DNA of 64,000 nucleotides from Novosphingobium taihuense. GTDB lineage: Bacteria > Pseudomonadota > Alphaproteobacteria > Sphingomonadales > Sphingomonadaceae. The stretch spans positions 124,001-188,000 of the forward strand of contig NZ_VLKJ01000006.1 in the NCBI RefSeq assembly GCF_007830315.1, in the 5' to 3' direction. The position numbers were made by a program, and so were the translations under genes. The notes beneath the pieces were generated by a model that saw nothing but the letters and a program-made list of their open reading frames with translations, was not told the origin of the DNA and made no database searches. Positions 44,339 to 54,814 of this stretch are shown piece by piece (position 1 is the stretch's first letter; the number at the start of each line of letters is the position of its first letter).

Positions 44339-45304
44339 TCAGCCCTCGTCGCTCTTGGCGGCGGCGGCAAGACGCTTGGCTTCAGACTTGGCCTGCTCGG
44401 CAGCGCGCTTCTGGGCGGCGACTTCTTCAGCATGACCGGGTACGCGCATATAGATGCGGTCTGGCGCGCGCATATCGAACGCCGCGACCTTGCCGCCGAG
44501 GAGGCGGTTGACGCCGTCCATCCGCGCAAAGCTCAGCAATGCACCGGCCGACTTCTCGTCGCCTTCAGGTAGGGCAAGAACCTGCTTCGTCTTGAAGGTC
44601 AGATTCCAGCGGCGATTTCCGACCCATTCAGCCTCGGCGACCTGCGGCTTCAGCGCGGGGGCGGCATCGAGCAAGCGCGTCAGGTCTTCGACCCGCTGGC
44701 CGACGCCGAGGCCGGAGAGTACCAGCATTCCCTTGGCTTTGTCGGGCTTGACCGTCTCCAGTTCGGTGCCTGTATCGTCGATCAGGACCAGTCGGTCGGG
44801 CTTGCGCAGCACCGCGTGAGGGCTACGCTCGACGATGTCGATGACCAGCGTATCAGGCAACTTGCGCGAGACGCGGGCGTCCTTGACCCAAGGCAATTGG
44901 TTCAGCTCGTCGCGCAAGGCGGCAAGATCGAGCGTGGTCATTGCCCGGTCGTTCTGGCCGAGCACGCGCTCATAGATCCGCTGCTCGTTCATGCGGTTGA
45001 CGCCGCGCACTTCGAGGTGGCTTACCTTGAAGCCTGCGTCCGAGGCGATCAGTGCCGCCTGTTCCGAAGCCAGCGCCGGAATCCCGGCCATGACCGCGAC
45101 GGTCCAGACCAGGGCGACGGCCACGGCTAGGATCACCGTCATCACGATCCGGTGGAGAGTCTCTTCGCTGAACGGAAGCCAATGCATGACAGTGTCGAGC
45201 ATTGAGCCGGTCTGCTGGCGCGCTGACTGGACCTTGCGCTGCGTCGTGCGCGCAGCCGCTGCCCGCCGCACGCCCTTTCCGCCACGCTTGATCGTCTGCG
45301 CCAT
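44339..45304 (-). CDS. ftsQ: Cell division protein FtsQ
   Basis: Bitopic divisome protein, 321 residues: a basic cytoplasmic N-terminus, one transmembrane helix at about 50-71 (MTVILAVAVALVWTVAVMAG), a POTRA domain (FKVSHLEVRGVNRMNEQRIYERV) and the beta domain (about 155-270). The C-terminal tail of about 40 residues is Lys/Ala/Glu-rich (EEVAAQKRAAEQAKSEAKRL), longer than usual. It starts three bases after ddl. Confidence 0.93.
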   Translation of the reverse strand: MAQTIKRGGKGVRRAAAARTTQRKVQSARQQTGSMLDTVMHWLPFSEETLHRIVMTVILAVAVALVWTVAVMAGIPALASEQAALIASDAGFKVSHLEVRGVNRMNEQRIYERVLGQNDRAMTTLDLAALRDELNQLPWVKDARVSRKLPDTLVIDIVERSPHAVLRKPDRLVLIDDTGTELETVKPDKAKGMLVLSGLGVGQRVEDLTRLLDAAPALKPQVAEAEWVGNRRWNLTFKTKQVLALPEGDEKSAGALLSFARMDGVNRLLGGKVAAFDMRAPDRIYMRVPGHAEEVAAQKRAAEQAKSEAKRLAAAAKSDEG

Positions 45305-45307
45305 GGT

Positions 45308-46261
45308 TCAGGCCTTCCTTCCGTCAGCTTTGGCGTCCTTGATGGCCTCGGCGATGATTGCCTCGACCAGATCGGGATAACCCATGCCCATCGCCTTGGC
45401 CTGTTCAGGCACGAGGCTGAGCGGGGTCATGCCCGGCTGCGTGTTCACTTCTAGCAGGAACAGACCTTCGACGCCCTGCTCATCGTCCCAGCGGAAGTCC
45501 GAACGGCTGGTGCCCTTGCAACCGAGCAACTGGTGCGAACGCAGCGCGATCTGCTTGCAAGCCTCGGTGATCTCTTCGGGGATCTGGGCAGGGCAGATAT
45601 GGTCGGTCATGCCATCGGTGTACTTGGCATCGAAATCGTAGAAGCCGGACTTCGGCCGCAGTTCGGTGACAAGCAGCGCACGGTCGCCGATGACCGCCGT
45701 GGTCAGTTCGCGGCCACGGATGAAGGGTTCGGCCAGAAGCTCGTCGAATTCCTGCCAGGGCCCTTTGCTCTCGGCGCTGATCGGATTGCCATAGTTGCCG
45801 TCCGCCGTGACGATGGCGACGCCGACCGAGGAGCCCTCGTTAACCGGCTTGAGCACATAGGGGCGTGGCAAGGGATCGCCCTTGTACAGCTCTTCCGTGC
45901 GCACGATGCGCCCACCGGGCATCGGAATGCCATGCGGCACCAGCGCCTGCTTGGTCAGTTCCTTGTCGATCGCGATGACCGAGGTGGCGAGGCCGGAATG
46001 GGTATAGGTCAGGCCCATGATATCCATCAGGCCCTGGATCGAACCGTCCTCTCCGGGTGTGCCGTGGAGCGCGTTGAACACGACATCGGGCTTGGCCTCG
46101 GCCAGACGCAGAGCCACCTGACGATCCATGTCGATGCGAGTTACCTGATGGCCCTTGGCTTCAAGCGCCTTGGCCACGCCCTCGCCTGACATCAGCGACA
46201 CAGGCCGCTCGCTCGACCAGCCGCCCATCAGCACCGCGACGTGGAGTTTAGAAAGCGTCAC
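45308..46261 (-). CDS. ddl: D-alanine--D-alanine ligase
   Basis: ATP-grasp ligase making D-Ala-D-Ala for MurF, 317 residues. The GTG at 46261 overlaps the murB stop as GTGA, which fixes the start. Motifs include VLMGGWSSERPVSLMSG, the ATP-grasp segment RPYVLKPVNEGSSVGVAIV, and the Mg-binding LEVNTQPGMTPLSLVPEQA. It is of the DdlB (dcw-linked) type. Confidence 0.95.
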   Translation of the reverse strand: MTLSKLHVAVLMGGWSSERPVSLMSGEGVAKALEAKGHQVTRIDMDRQVALRLAEAKPDVVFNALHGTPGEDGSIQGLMDIMGLTYTHSGLATSVIAIDKELTKQALVPHGIPMPGGRIVRTEELYKGDPLPRPYVLKPVNEGSSVGVAIVTADGNYGNPISAESKGPWQEFDELLAEPFIRGRELTTAVIGDRALLVTELRPKSGFYDFDAKYTDGMTDHICPAQIPEEITEACKQIALRSHQLLGCKGTSRSDFRWDDEQGVEGLFLLEVNTQPGMTPLSLVPEQAKAMGMGYPDLVEAIIAEAIKDAKADGRKA

Positions 46262-47151
46262 GGTCTGCCAATCCTCTTGATTTCCCATTCGAGCTCGACG
46301 CCCGACATGTCCTTCACGCGCTTGCGCACTTCCTCGCCAAGCGCCTCGATCTCGGCGCTGGTCGCTTCACCGGTGTTGATCAGGAAGTTGGTGTGCTTCT
46401 CGCTGACCTGCGCGCCGCCGAGCGACAGCCCGCGGCATCCGGCCTTGTCGACCAGTTCCCATGCCTTGCCACTTTCGGGGTTCTTGAAGGTGGAGCCGCC
46501 GGTCTTCGAGCGCAGCGGTTGCGAAGCTTCACGGGCAGCGCTGATACGGTCCATCTCGGCCTGAATGGCGTCGGGCTCGCCGGGATGACCTCGGAACCGC
46601 GCAGCGACAACGATGGAGCCATCGGTCAGGTCGGAATGGCGATAGGTGTAGCCGAGTTCGCTCAAGGGCAGCGTTGCGATCTCGCCCGAGCGGATCACCA
46701 CGTCGCAGTCGATCAGCACGTCCTTCACTTCACGGCCATAGGCCCCGCCGTTCATGCGGACGAAGCCGCCAACCGTGCCGGGGATCGAGCGCAGGAATTC
46801 GAGGCCCGCGATGCCATTGTCGCGCGCGGTGGAGGACACGAGAATCCCGCTCGCCCCGCCGCCGCAGTTCAGCGTAACTTCGTCGATTTTCTCAACCTTG
46901 GCAAAGGCCTTGCCGAGGCGGATGACCACGCCCGGCACCCCGCCATCGCGAACGATCAGGTTGGAGCCGAGCCCAAGTGCCATGACCGGCACGGCCGGCG
47001 CGAGGCCGGCAAGGAAATCCTGCAGATCGGCAACGTCCCTTGGCTCGAACAGCCAATCGGCCGTTCCGCCCGACTTGAACCAGACCAGCGGCGCAAGCGG
47101 TGCATTGGGCGTCAGCTTGCCGCGAACCGATGGCAGCGTGAGCGTGGTCAC
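46258..47151 (-). CDS. murB: UDP-N-acetylenolpyruvoylglucosamine reductase
   Basis: FAD enzyme reducing the enolpyruvyl group to give UDP-MurNAc, 297 residues, the short (type II) form. FAD-binding [12 protein letters not shown] is near residue 61, and the region [32 protein letters not shown] is typical. The C-terminal [20 protein letters not shown] carries the catalytic serine. It overlaps murC upstream and ddl downstream, each by four bases. Confidence 0.95.
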   Translation of the reverse strand: MTTLTLPSVRGKLTPNAPLAPLVWFKSGGTADWLFEPRDVADLQDFLAGLAPAVPVMALGLGSNLIVRDGGVPGVVIRLGKAFAKVEKIDEVTLNCGGGASGILVSSTARDNGIAGLEFLRSIPGTVGGFVRMNGGAYGREVKDVLIDCDVVIRSGEIATLPLSELGYTYRHSDLTDGSIVVAARFRGHPGEPDAIQAEMDRISAAREASQPLRSKTGGSTFKNPESGKAWELVDKAGCRGLSLGGAQVSEKHTNFLINTGEATSAEIEALGEEVRKRVKDMSGVELEWEIKRIGRP

Positions 47152-48560
47152 CCCTGCCCCCTTTCACGCGCAATCGCATCGGCAAGGCCCGCCGCCCACT
47201 TGGTGATGTCGCCCGCGCCGAGGCAGACAACCATGTCACCCGGCTGCACCGTGGCGGCAAGTTCCTTGGCGAGCGCGTCCGGCCCGGCCGTCAGATGCGC
47301 CGAGCGATGCCCGCGCGCCTTGATGCCTTCGACCATCGCAGCACTGTCCACGCCCTCGATAGGCTGCTCGCCAGCGGGATAGACCGGCGCGGCATAGACC
47401 ACGTCGGCATCATTGAACGCGCCCTGGAAATCTTCCATGTGATCGCGCAAACGGGTGAAGCGGTGCGGCTGTACCACCGCGATGACCCTGCCCTGCACTC
47501 CCTCACGCGCTGCAGCAAGCACGGCGCGGATTTCGACCGGGTGGTGGCCGTAGTCGTCGATCACCGTCACGCCATTGACTTCGCCAACCTTGGTGAAGCG
47601 ACGCTTGACCCCGCCGAACTTCCCGAAGCCGGTGCGGATCAGGTCTTCGGATACGCCCATTTCCACGGCGACCGCGACGGCAGCGAGTGCATTCTGGACA
47701 TTGTGGCGGCCCGGCATGGGCAGTTCGATGCCCTCGATGCGGCGGAAGGAGCCATCACGTTGCCGCAACACGGCGGTGAAGCGGTTGCCTCCCGGGATCG
47801 GTGTGACGTTCTCGCCCCGAACATCGGCCTGCGCAGAGAACCCATAGGTCACTACGCGGCGATCGCGCACCTTGGGGATGATCGCCTGAACTTCAGGGTG
47901 ATCGATGCACAGCATCGCCGCGCCATAGAACGGCACGTTCTCGATAAACTCGACAAAGGCCGACTTGACCTTGTCGAAGCTGCCATAGTGATCAAGGTGT
48001 TCGGGGTCGATGTTGGTGACGACTGCCAGCGTTCCGTCCAGCCGCAGGAACGAGCCGTCGCTCTCATCGGCCTCGACCACCATCCACTCGCTGTCACCCA
48101 GACGGGCGTTTGAGCCGTAGGAATTGATGATACCGCCGTTGATGACAGTCGGATCAATCCCGCCCGCGTCGAGCAGGCAGGCGACCATCGAAGTCGTCGT
48201 CGTCTTGCCATGCGTGCCAGCAACCGCGACCGTGCTCTTTAGCCGCATCAGTTCGGCCAGCATCTCGGCGCGGCGCACCACGGGGATGCGGTTCTCAAGT
48301 GCCGCGACGACTTCCGGATTGTCTCGCTTCACGGCCGTCGACGTGACGACCACTGCCACGCCGTCGACGTTCTCGGTCTTCTGCCCGATCATCACCTTGA
48401 TGCCGCGCGACCGCAGACCCTCGACGACATAGCTCTCCGCAATGTCCGAGCCCTGCACCGAGTAGCCCATGTTGTGCATGACCTCGGCAATGCCGGACAT
48501 GCCGATGCCGCCGATGCCAACGAAGTGGATCGTCCCGATCTCGGTACCGACGCCCTTCAT
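47148..48560 (-). CDS. murC: UDP-N-acetylmuramate--L-alanine ligase
   Basis: Adds L-Ala to UDP-MurNAc using ATP, 470 residues. The N-terminal UDP-binding segment [18 protein letters not shown], the P-loop GTHGKTTT at 115-122 and the central Mur-ligase domain ending [12 protein letters not shown] are all present. It overlaps murG upstream by four bases and murB downstream by four bases. Confidence 0.96.
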   Translation of the reverse strand: MKGVGTEIGTIHFVGIGGIGMSGIAEVMHNMGYSVQGSDIAESYVVEGLRSRGIKVMIGQKTENVDGVAVVVTSTAVKRDNPEVVAALENRIPVVRRAEMLAELMRLKSTVAVAGTHGKTTTTSMVACLLDAGGIDPTVINGGIINSYGSNARLGDSEWMVVEADESDGSFLRLDGTLAVVTNIDPEHLDHYGSFDKVKSAFVEFIENVPFYGAAMLCIDHPEVQAIIPKVRDRRVVTYGFSAQADVRGENVTPIPGGNRFTAVLRQRDGSFRRIEGIELPMPGRHNVQNALAAVAVAVEMGVSEDLIRTGFGKFGGVKRRFTKVGEVNGVTVIDDYGHHPVEIRAVLAAAREGVQGRVIAVVQPHRFTRLRDHMEDFQGAFNDADVVYAAPVYPAGEQPIEGVDSAAMVEGIKARGHRSAHLTAGPDALAKELAATVQPGDMVVCLGAGDITKWAAGLADAIARERGQG

Positions 48561-49723
48561 GCCAGTTGTCCCTGCGCAGATGGTGCTGGGCTACGCGTGT
48601 CGACGCGGATAACGTCCATGATCGACTCGCCGCCAAAGCTTTCGACCAGATCAGCAAGATCACTGACGGCGTTGGGCAGGCCACAATTCCACGCGGCGTG
48701 CGCGGCATTGGCTAGTGTATGCGGGTGCTGGGCCATAGCCTGAATTTGTTTCGCCAGTTCCTTGGGAGTGAAGCCGGTCTGCCGGATTGCGCGTGCTCCA
48801 CCCGCAGCGACCATTTCGCGCGTGTTGGCGGCCTGATGATCGTCGGTAGCGATGGGCAGCGGGACGAGGATCGCGGGACGGCCGACTGCGGTCAGTTCGG
48901 CAATTGTCGATGCCCCGGCACGACCGATGAACAAGTGCGTGCCCGCAAGGCGCGCCTGCATGTCTTCAAAGTACGTGCCCAGTTCGGCCGGAATCTCGTG
49001 AGCGGCATAGCGGGCGCGGACGGCTTCCAAGTCTTCGGGGCGGCACTGCTGGGTCACCTGCAGTCGATGACGCAGCGCAGGCGGGAGCATGGCAAGACCG
49101 TCGGGCACGACTTCGGACAGGATCGAAGCGCCTTGGCTGCCACCCGTCACCAGCACGCGAAACAGGCTGTCCTCGGTGAACTCGGGGAACGGCTCACCAC
49201 GCAGCGCCAATACGTCCGGACGCACCGGATTGCCCACGCGATGGACCTTGCCCCACAGCTTGGGATCAAGGCGGTCAACCTCGCCATAGGCGGTGGCGAT
49301 CGCATCGACGCGGCTCGCAAGGAAGCGGTTCACCCTCCCCAGCACAGCGTTCTGCTCATGGATCACCGTCGGGATCTTGGCCGAATGCGCGGCCAGCAAC
49401 GCAGGCAACGCAGGATAGCCGCCGAAGCCGATCACGCAGGATGGCTCGAAGCTTTCGAACAGGCGCAGCGCCATCGCGCGGCCCTGCCAGATTGCGCGCA
49501 AGCCCTTGAGCAACGCAACCGGGTTCTTCGCAAGCCGCCCGGCCGGGAGCACATGCGCGGGCATGAAATCCGGCTTGCCGGGGATCTTGGCGCCACGCTC
49601 GTCCGTCACCAACGCGACGTGATGGCCGCGCCGTTCCAGTTCCACCGCCAGCGCAAAGGCTGGAATGAGATGTCCACCCGTGCCGCCTGCCGCGAGCACG
49701 TAATGCCGTGAAGCGCCACTCAT
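48557..49723 (-). CDS. murG: Undecaprenyldiphospho-muramoylpentapeptide beta-N-acetylglucosaminyltransferase
   Basis: GT28-family glycosyltransferase making lipid II at the cytoplasmic membrane face, 388 residues. [16 protein letters not shown] is at the N-terminus, [15 protein letters not shown] follows, and the donor-site region [16 protein letters not shown] and [15 protein letters not shown] are intact. Overlaps of four bases join it to ftsW and murC. Confidence 0.95.
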   Translation of the reverse strand: MSGASRHYVLAAGGTGGHLIPAFALAVELERRGHHVALVTDERGAKIPGKPDFMPAHVLPAGRLAKNPVALLKGLRAIWQGRAMALRLFESFEPSCVIGFGGYPALPALLAAHSAKIPTVIHEQNAVLGRVNRFLASRVDAIATAYGEVDRLDPKLWGKVHRVGNPVRPDVLALRGEPFPEFTEDSLFRVLVTGGSQGASILSEVVPDGLAMLPPALRHRLQVTQQCRPEDLEAVRARYAAHEIPAELGTYFEDMQARLAGTHLFIGRAGASTIAELTAVGRPAILVPLPIATDDHQAANTREMVAAGGARAIRQTGFTPKELAKQIQAMAQHPHTLANAAHAAWNCGLPNAVSDLADLVESFGGESIMDVIRVDTRSPAPSAQGQLA

Positions 49724-50955
49724 CTGCGCACCAGTTCCGTAACGTCGAACTTCTCGCGCGAAAGGTAGGGGTTGCGCCGCGTGATCGCGAGCAGCAGCCC
49801 GACACCCATGAGCAACGCAATGGTGGACGATCCGCCGTAGCTGATCAGCGGCAAGGTCATGCCTTTCGAAGGGAAAAGTTGCAGGTTCACAAGGATGTTG
49901 ATGAACGCCTGCCCTACCAGCTGTGCGGTCAGCCCGGCTGCCGCAAGGATGGTGAACAGATCGTCCTCATCAAGCAGTCGCATCAGCACGCGCAACGCGA
50001 TCGCGCAATAGATCGTGACGATCACGGCACAGGCAATCAGCCCGAATTCCTCACCGACCACCGAAAAGATGTAGTCGGTGTGCGCTTCGGGCAGCGCGTT
50101 CTTGCGACTGCCGAGCCACAAGCCGGTCCCGCTCCAGCCGCCGTTCATCAGGGTCCGCATGGCAAGGTCGACCTGGTCGAACTCGCTGCCGCCCGAGATG
50201 AAGTTGTCGATACGGTGTGTGGCGTTGGGATAGAAGAAATACGCGGCGATAACCACGAGGACGAGCCCGCCCATCGAGTAGAGGATCTTGTTGATCGAGA
50301 GGCCCGAAAGCAGCGCCAGCACGAACCAGACGCCACCGAACAGCATGGTCGAGCCGAAGTCTGGCTGGGCCATCAGCAGCACGCCAACAAGGCCCATGAT
50401 CGCCACCGTGATCGGGATGACAGGAATGTTCGGATCGCGCACGCGCCACGAAAGTATCCACGCCAGCGCAATCGCAAAGCCCGGCTTGAGGAATTCCGAT
50501 GGCTGCAGGCTGAAGCCGATCCACAGCCAGCGCTTGGCTCCCTTCACCTCGCTGCCGACCAGCGGAACGAGCACCAGAGCAACGACCATTGCTCCCGCCA
50601 ACAGGATCGCCCCACGCCGCGCCGCCTCCTTGGGCAGGACCGAGGCGAAGAACATCGCCACCAGACCGACCGCGACCCAGCGCAGGTGAATCCAGAAGAA
50701 GTAGAGATCACCCAACGACTTGCTGCTGGTCGAAAGACGATGGGCGGAAGCCGGCGAAGCCGCTGCCACGGCAATGCAGCCAATCGTCACCAGCGACAGG
50801 ATCAGCGTCAGCAGCACGCGGTCGATTTCGCGCCACCAGATCAGCAGTTCGCTGCGGCGGCTGCGGCGGAAGCGAGCGCCGTGGCCAACCACGCGAACGC
50901 CGCCATCGGGCATCGTCGTCGTCACAAGGCGCGTTGGGGTCGGCGTCGTGCTCAT
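49720..50955 (-). CDS. ftsW: Peptidoglycan glycosyltransferase FtsW
   Basis: SEDS-family polytopic membrane protein (about ten helices), 411 residues, the septal peptidoglycan polymerase working with FtsI. The cytoplasmic N-terminus is rich in Thr and Arg; SEDS segments include GSEVKGAKRWLWIGFSLQPSEFLKPGFAIALAW and VGEEFGLIACAVIV, and FPSKGMTLPLISYGGSSTIALL near the end. Four-base overlaps with murD and murG. Confidence 0.95.
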   Translation of the reverse strand: MSTTPTPTRLVTTTMPDGGVRVVGHGARFRRSRRSELLIWWREIDRVLLTLILSLVTIGCIAVAAASPASAHRLSTSSKSLGDLYFFWIHLRWVAVGLVAMFFASVLPKEAARRGAILLAGAMVVALVLVPLVGSEVKGAKRWLWIGFSLQPSEFLKPGFAIALAWILSWRVRDPNIPVIPITVAIMGLVGVLLMAQPDFGSTMLFGGVWFVLALLSGLSINKILYSMGGLVLVVIAAYFFYPNATHRIDNFISGGSEFDQVDLAMRTLMNGGWSGTGLWLGSRKNALPEAHTDYIFSVVGEEFGLIACAVIVTIYCAIALRVLMRLLDEDDLFTILAAAGLTAQLVGQAFINILVNLQLFPSKGMTLPLISYGGSSTIALLMGVGLLLAITRRNPYLSREKFDVTELVRR

Positions 50956-52283
50956 GACCCCTTCCCCGGTGGGCAGGGAGCCTCACGATCCTCGATCAGC
51001 GCCTCAACAATCTGGCGGAAGCTGTCGCCCCGCGCCTCGAAATCGCGGAACTGGTCAAAGCTGGCGCAGGCGGGGGAGAGCATCACGACATCACCGGGCT
51101 GCGCCGCTTCCATCGCCTGCCGCACCGCATCGCACATCATCTCGCTGCGGTTGACGGGCATGACAGGTTCGAGAATGTCGGCGAACATCGGCCCTGCCTC
51201 GCCGATGGTATAAGCCGCAACGACATGGTCGAAGTAGGGCGCGCACTCGTCGAGATTGTCGCTCTTGGGCAGGCCGCCGAGGATCCAGTGGATGCGCGGA
51301 TAGGCGCCAAGCGCAGGGGCAGTCGATGCCGGATTGGTCGCCTTGCTGTCGTTGACGAAGAGGACGCCGCCCGCCTCAGCTACCCGCTCCATGCGGTGAG
51401 GCAGGCCTACGAAACTGGCGAGCGCCGGGCGCCACACATCTTCGCCAATGCCAAGCTGGCGCGCGATCTCCACTGCAATCGCCGCGTTTTGCAGGTTGTG
51501 CGGCCCTTGCAGCGATGGCCAGGCGAGTTGTCCTTCGAGTATATCGGGCTGAACCACGTGAACGAAACCCGCGTCATGCGTGGCCGAAGCTTCGCGCGCG
51601 ATCTTCAGTGTATGTTCGTCACCGCACCCGAACACCGCGTGGTGCTGCGCAGACTGCATCTCAAACAACCGTGCCTTTGCGGCGGCATATCCGGAAAAGC
51701 CGTCGTATCGATCGAGGTGATCCGGGCTGAGGTTGATCAGCGCCGCAACGTCGCAATCAAGGCTCTGCGTCAGGTCGATCTGATAGCTCGAAAGCTCCAG
51801 AACATAGACCCCGCCTTCCGGCAAAGGCTCCTGTCCGAGTACCGGCAACCCGATATTGCCGCCGAGCCGCGCCTCGAGGCCTGCAGCCTTGCAGATGTGA
51901 TGAACCAGCATTGTCGTGGTCGACTTGCCGTTGGTACCGGTGATGCCGACGACGCGATGGGCGGGCAGATCGGCGCGGGCCTGCGCGAAGAGTTCGATGT
52001 CGCCGATGACCGGCACGCCGAACGAAGCAGCATGGGCAGCAATTGGATGGCGGTTAAGAGGCACGCCCGGGCTGACGACCACACCTGCAAACCCTGTCAG
52101 GTCTATCGCCAACGGATCGGCGATGGTGCAGCGGCCTTCGTAGGCTGCGCGCGGCTCCTCGCGGCTGTCCCACACGGTGACTTCGGCCCCGCCTGCCAGC
52201 AGTGCTTCGACGCTCGCCTGCCCCGAACGGGCCAAGCCGAGCACGGCAAAGCGCTTGCCGGAAAAGGCGGGCGAGACGATCAT
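50952..52283 (-). CDS. murD: UDP-N-acetylmuramoylalanine--D-glutamate ligase
   Basis: Adds D-Glu in peptidoglycan precursor synthesis, 443 residues from the ATG at 52283, which overlaps the mraY stop (ATGA). The frame stays open 106 codons upstream through mraY but that part is not coding. The N-terminal Rossmann segment [17 protein letters not shown] and the P-loop GTNGKST at 116-122 are intact, as is [15 protein letters not shown] in the C-terminal region. Confidence 0.96.
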   Translation of the reverse strand: MIVSPAFSGKRFAVLGLARSGQASVEALLAGGAEVTVWDSREEPRAAYEGRCTIADPLAIDLTGFAGVVVSPGVPLNRHPIAAHAASFGVPVIGDIELFAQARADLPAHRVVGITGTNGKSTTTMLVHHICKAAGLEARLGGNIGLPVLGQEPLPEGGVYVLELSSYQIDLTQSLDCDVAALINLSPDHLDRYDGFSGYAAAKARLFEMQSAQHHAVFGCGDEHTLKIAREASATHDAGFVHVVQPDILEGQLAWPSLQGPHNLQNAAIAVEIARQLGIGEDVWRPALASFVGLPHRMERVAEAGGVLFVNDSKATNPASTAPALGAYPRIHWILGGLPKSDNLDECAPYFDHVVAAYTIGEAGPMFADILEPVMPVNRSEMMCDAVRQAMEAAQPGDVVMLSPACASFDQFRDFEARGDSFRQIVEALIEDREAPCPPGKGS

Positions 52284-53344
52284 CGCACCTTCAGCGTGGC
52301 AAGGCCGATCAGCGCGAGCACGATCGACACGATCCAGAAGCGGATCACGACAGTCGATTCCTTCCAGCCGAGCTGTTCGAAGTGGTGATGGATCGGCGCC
52401 ATGCGGAACACGCGCTTGCCGGTGCGCTTGTAGACGGCGACCTGCACGATCACCGATACGGCCTCCATCACGAACAAGCCACCGACGATGGCAAGCACGA
52501 TCTCGTGATGCGCGGCCACCGCGATCACGCCCAAGGCACCGCCAAGGGCAAGGCTGCCGGTATCGCCCATGAACACGGCGGCAGGAGGTGCGTTGAACCA
52601 CAGGAAGGCAAGCCCTGCCCCCATCATCGCCGCGCAGAAGATGGCAAGCTCGCCTGCTCCCTTCACGTGTGGAATGCCGAGGTAGGACGAATAGTCCACG
52701 CGGCCCGCAAGATAGGCGATGATTGCAAAGGTGCCAGCTGCAATGATCACCGGCATGATCGCCAGACCGTCGAGCCCGTCAGTCAGGTTCACCGCATTGC
52801 CCGCCCCCACGATCACGAAGATCGCGAACAAGTAATAAAACGGACCAAGCGGGATGTAGAGATTGCTGAATACCGGAACGTAGAGGTTGGTCTCGCCGAC
52901 CGCCAGCCAAGCAGCGAGGGCTGCGACTACGAACTCACCGGCAAGGCGCACCTTTGCCGGCACGCCCTTGTGCGCGTACTTGGTAACCTTGTCGTAATCG
53001 TCAAGGAAGCCGATCAGGCCGAAGCCCAGCGTAACCACGACGCAGGCCCAGACAAGGCGGCTGGTTACGTCCATCCACAGCAGGAGCGACAGCGTCAGTG
53101 CCGTGACGATCATCAGTCCGCCCATAGTCGGCGTGCCGCGCTTGGCCAGGTGCGATTGCGGACCGTCCTCGCGGATCGGCTGGCCCTTGCCCTGGCGCAC
53201 GCGCAGCATGTTGATGAAGCGCGGGCCTATGATAAGGCCGATCAGCAGCGCGGTCAGCAGCGTCGCCCCGGCGCGGAACGTCTGATAGCGGATGAGGTTG
53301 CTGAATCCCTCGAAGTGCAGCCACTCGGCCAGCTGGTAGAGCAT
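52280..53344 (-). CDS. mraY: Phospho-N-acetylmuramoyl-pentapeptide transferase
   Basis: Polytopic membrane enzyme making lipid I from UDP-MurNAc-pentapeptide and undecaprenyl phosphate, 354 residues and about ten helices. Catalytic-site motifs are [22 protein letters not shown] and the C-terminal [14 protein letters not shown]. Its ATG directly abuts the murF stop (TGAATG). Confidence 0.96.
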   Translation of the reverse strand: MLYQLAEWLHFEGFSNLIRYQTFRAGATLLTALLIGLIIGPRFINMLRVRQGKGQPIREDGPQSHLAKRGTPTMGGLMIVTALTLSLLLWMDVTSRLVWACVVVTLGFGLIGFLDDYDKVTKYAHKGVPAKVRLAGEFVVAALAAWLAVGETNLYVPVFSNLYIPLGPFYYLFAIFVIVGAGNAVNLTDGLDGLAIMPVIIAAGTFAIIAYLAGRVDYSSYLGIPHVKGAGELAIFCAAMMGAGLAFLWFNAPPAAVFMGDTGSLALGGALGVIAVAAHHEIVLAIVGGLFVMEAVSVIVQVAVYKRTGKRVFRMAPIHHHFEQLGWKESTVVIRFWIVSIVLALIGLATLKVR

Positions 53345-54814
53345 TCACCGTTCCTTGGCGGTAAGCGAGCGCACGATCGCGCCAAGTCCCACCGAATTCG
53401 ACCCTTTCACGAGGATGGCATCACCCCCGCGTACGCCATCGGCAGCCAGGCATTCCGCCGCTTCCGAAGCCGTCTGCACATGCGTTACATCGATCTGACC
53501 GGCAAGCGAGGACGAGCCGTTTTTCCCCAGCACGTCGGCCAGTGGCGCCATTTCGGCTCCGACCAGCACCAGCCTGTCGACCTTGCCCTCGGAGATGGGG
53601 CCAGCCAGTTCACCGTGATAGCGCGCCTCGGCCTCGCCCAGCTCCCTCATCGCGCCCAGAATGGCAACGCGGCGCGTGGCAGGCGTAGCGCCCAGCTGAC
53701 GCAGCGTGACTGCCATCGAGGCCGGGTTGGCGTTGTAGCTTTCGTCGATCAGCAGCGCCTTGCCCGAATCGTCGCCGCCGGTCGCAGCGATTTCGTGCCG
53801 AGCGCCTCGCCCGGCAAGGCCTTCCATCTCGGCCAACGCAAGCCCTGCCGCGCCCAAATCGCCGCCAATGGCTTCGACAGCAGCCATGATTGCCAGCGAA
53901 TTGGTCACCCAGTGCTCGCCCGGCTGCGAGATGGTGTAGCATACCTTACGTCCGCCGAGGTCCGCCGTCACCAATGTGCCGCCACCGGAGGCTGGTACTG
54001 CATCAATCAGACGGACGCTGGCATCACCATGACGGCCAAAGCTTACCACACGTTCCGCGTACTGGACCGCCTTGGCATGCAAACGCTCGTAATGGCCATT
54101 GTCATGCGGAATGATCGCCACGCCGCCGTGTTCGAGCCCTTCGAAGATCTCCGCCTTGGCGTCGGCAATCGCCTCCTCACCCGAGAAATGGCCGATATGG
54201 GCGGGCGCGATGGTGGTCACGATCGCCACGTGCGGGCGCACCAGTTGCGTCAGCGCCGCCAGCTCTCCCGCGTGGTTCATGCCCATCTCGAACACGCCGA
54301 AGCTGGTGCGTGCGGGCATGCGCGCAAGGCTCAGCGGAACGCCGACGTGGTTGTTGTAACTCTTGACCGACCTGTGCGCACGCCCCCTGCTCGCCCGGTC
54401 GAGCGCGGCATAGAGCGCTTCCTTGACCCCGGTCTTGCCAGCTGAGCCGGTCACTCCGATGATGCCCGCATCTACGCGATTTCGCGCGGCTTTTCCCAGA
54501 TCCTCGAGGGCAGTTGAAGTGTTCTGAACGAGGACGTGGGAGCCGAAGCAGCCGTGCTCCACCACCGCGCCGGCCGCCCCCCGACCGAAAGCGCCCTCGA
54601 GGTAGCGATGCCCATCTGAGGCTTCGCCCTTGAGCGCGAAGAACAGGTCCCCGTCGACCACCTCGCGACTGTCGATCTCGACGCCGGATACGGCAAACGT
54701 CCCGCTCGCCCTGCCGCCGGTTGCGCGCGCGATCTCCTCGCTTGTCCAAAGCGCAAGGCCCGCCGCATCTGACGGGTCCTCGGGCCATGAAATCAGAGCG
54801 GGATGGGCGGTCAT
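53345..54814 (-). CDS. murF: UDP-N-acetylmuramoyl-tripeptide--D-alanyl-D-alanine ligase
   Basis: Adds D-Ala-D-Ala to the UDP-MurNAc tripeptide, 489 residues from the ATG at 54814 that overlaps the murE stop (ATGA). The N-terminal substrate domain includes GVEIDSREVVDGDLFFALKG, and the P-loop is GSAGKTGVKEAL near 119. The central EMGMNHAGELAALTQLVRP and the ESYNANPASM segment are typical. Confidence 0.95.
   Translation of the reverse strand: MTAHPALISWPEDPSDAAGLALWTSEEIARATGGRASGTFAVSGVEIDSREVVDGDLFFALKGEASDGHRYLEGAFGRGAAGAVVEHGCFGSHVLVQNTSTALEDLGKAARNRVDAGIIGVTGSAGKTGVKEALYAALDRASRGRAHRSVKSYNNHVGVPLSLARMPARTSFGVFEMGMNHAGELAALTQLVRPHVAIVTTIAPAHIGHFSGEEAIADAKAEIFEGLEHGGVAIIPHDNGHYERLHAKAVQYAERVVSFGRHGDASVRLIDAVPASGGGTLVTADLGGRKVCYTISQPGEHWVTNSLAIMAAVEAIGGDLGAAGLALAEMEGLAGRGARHEIAATGGDDSGKALLIDESYNANPASMAVTLRQLGATPATRRVAILGAMRELGEAEARYHGELAGPISEGKVDRLVLVGAEMAPLADVLGKNGSSSLAGQIDVTHVQTASEAAECLAADGVRGGDAILVKGSNSVGLGAIVRSLTAKER

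Noticed and set aside
49708..51213. A 501-codon frame on the + strand opposite ftsW
   Set aside because: Antisense to ftsW, hydrophilic low-complexity product, no supporting signal.
52284..52601. Upstream extension of murD through mraY
   Set aside because: Overlaps mraY coding sequence, while ATGA coupling at 52283 gives a normal-length MurD.
52202..54445. A 747-codon frame on the + strand opposite mraY and murF
   Set aside because: Antisense to conserved cell-wall genes, composition typical of shadow frames (His, Arg, Gln), no recognisable domain or ribosome binding site.
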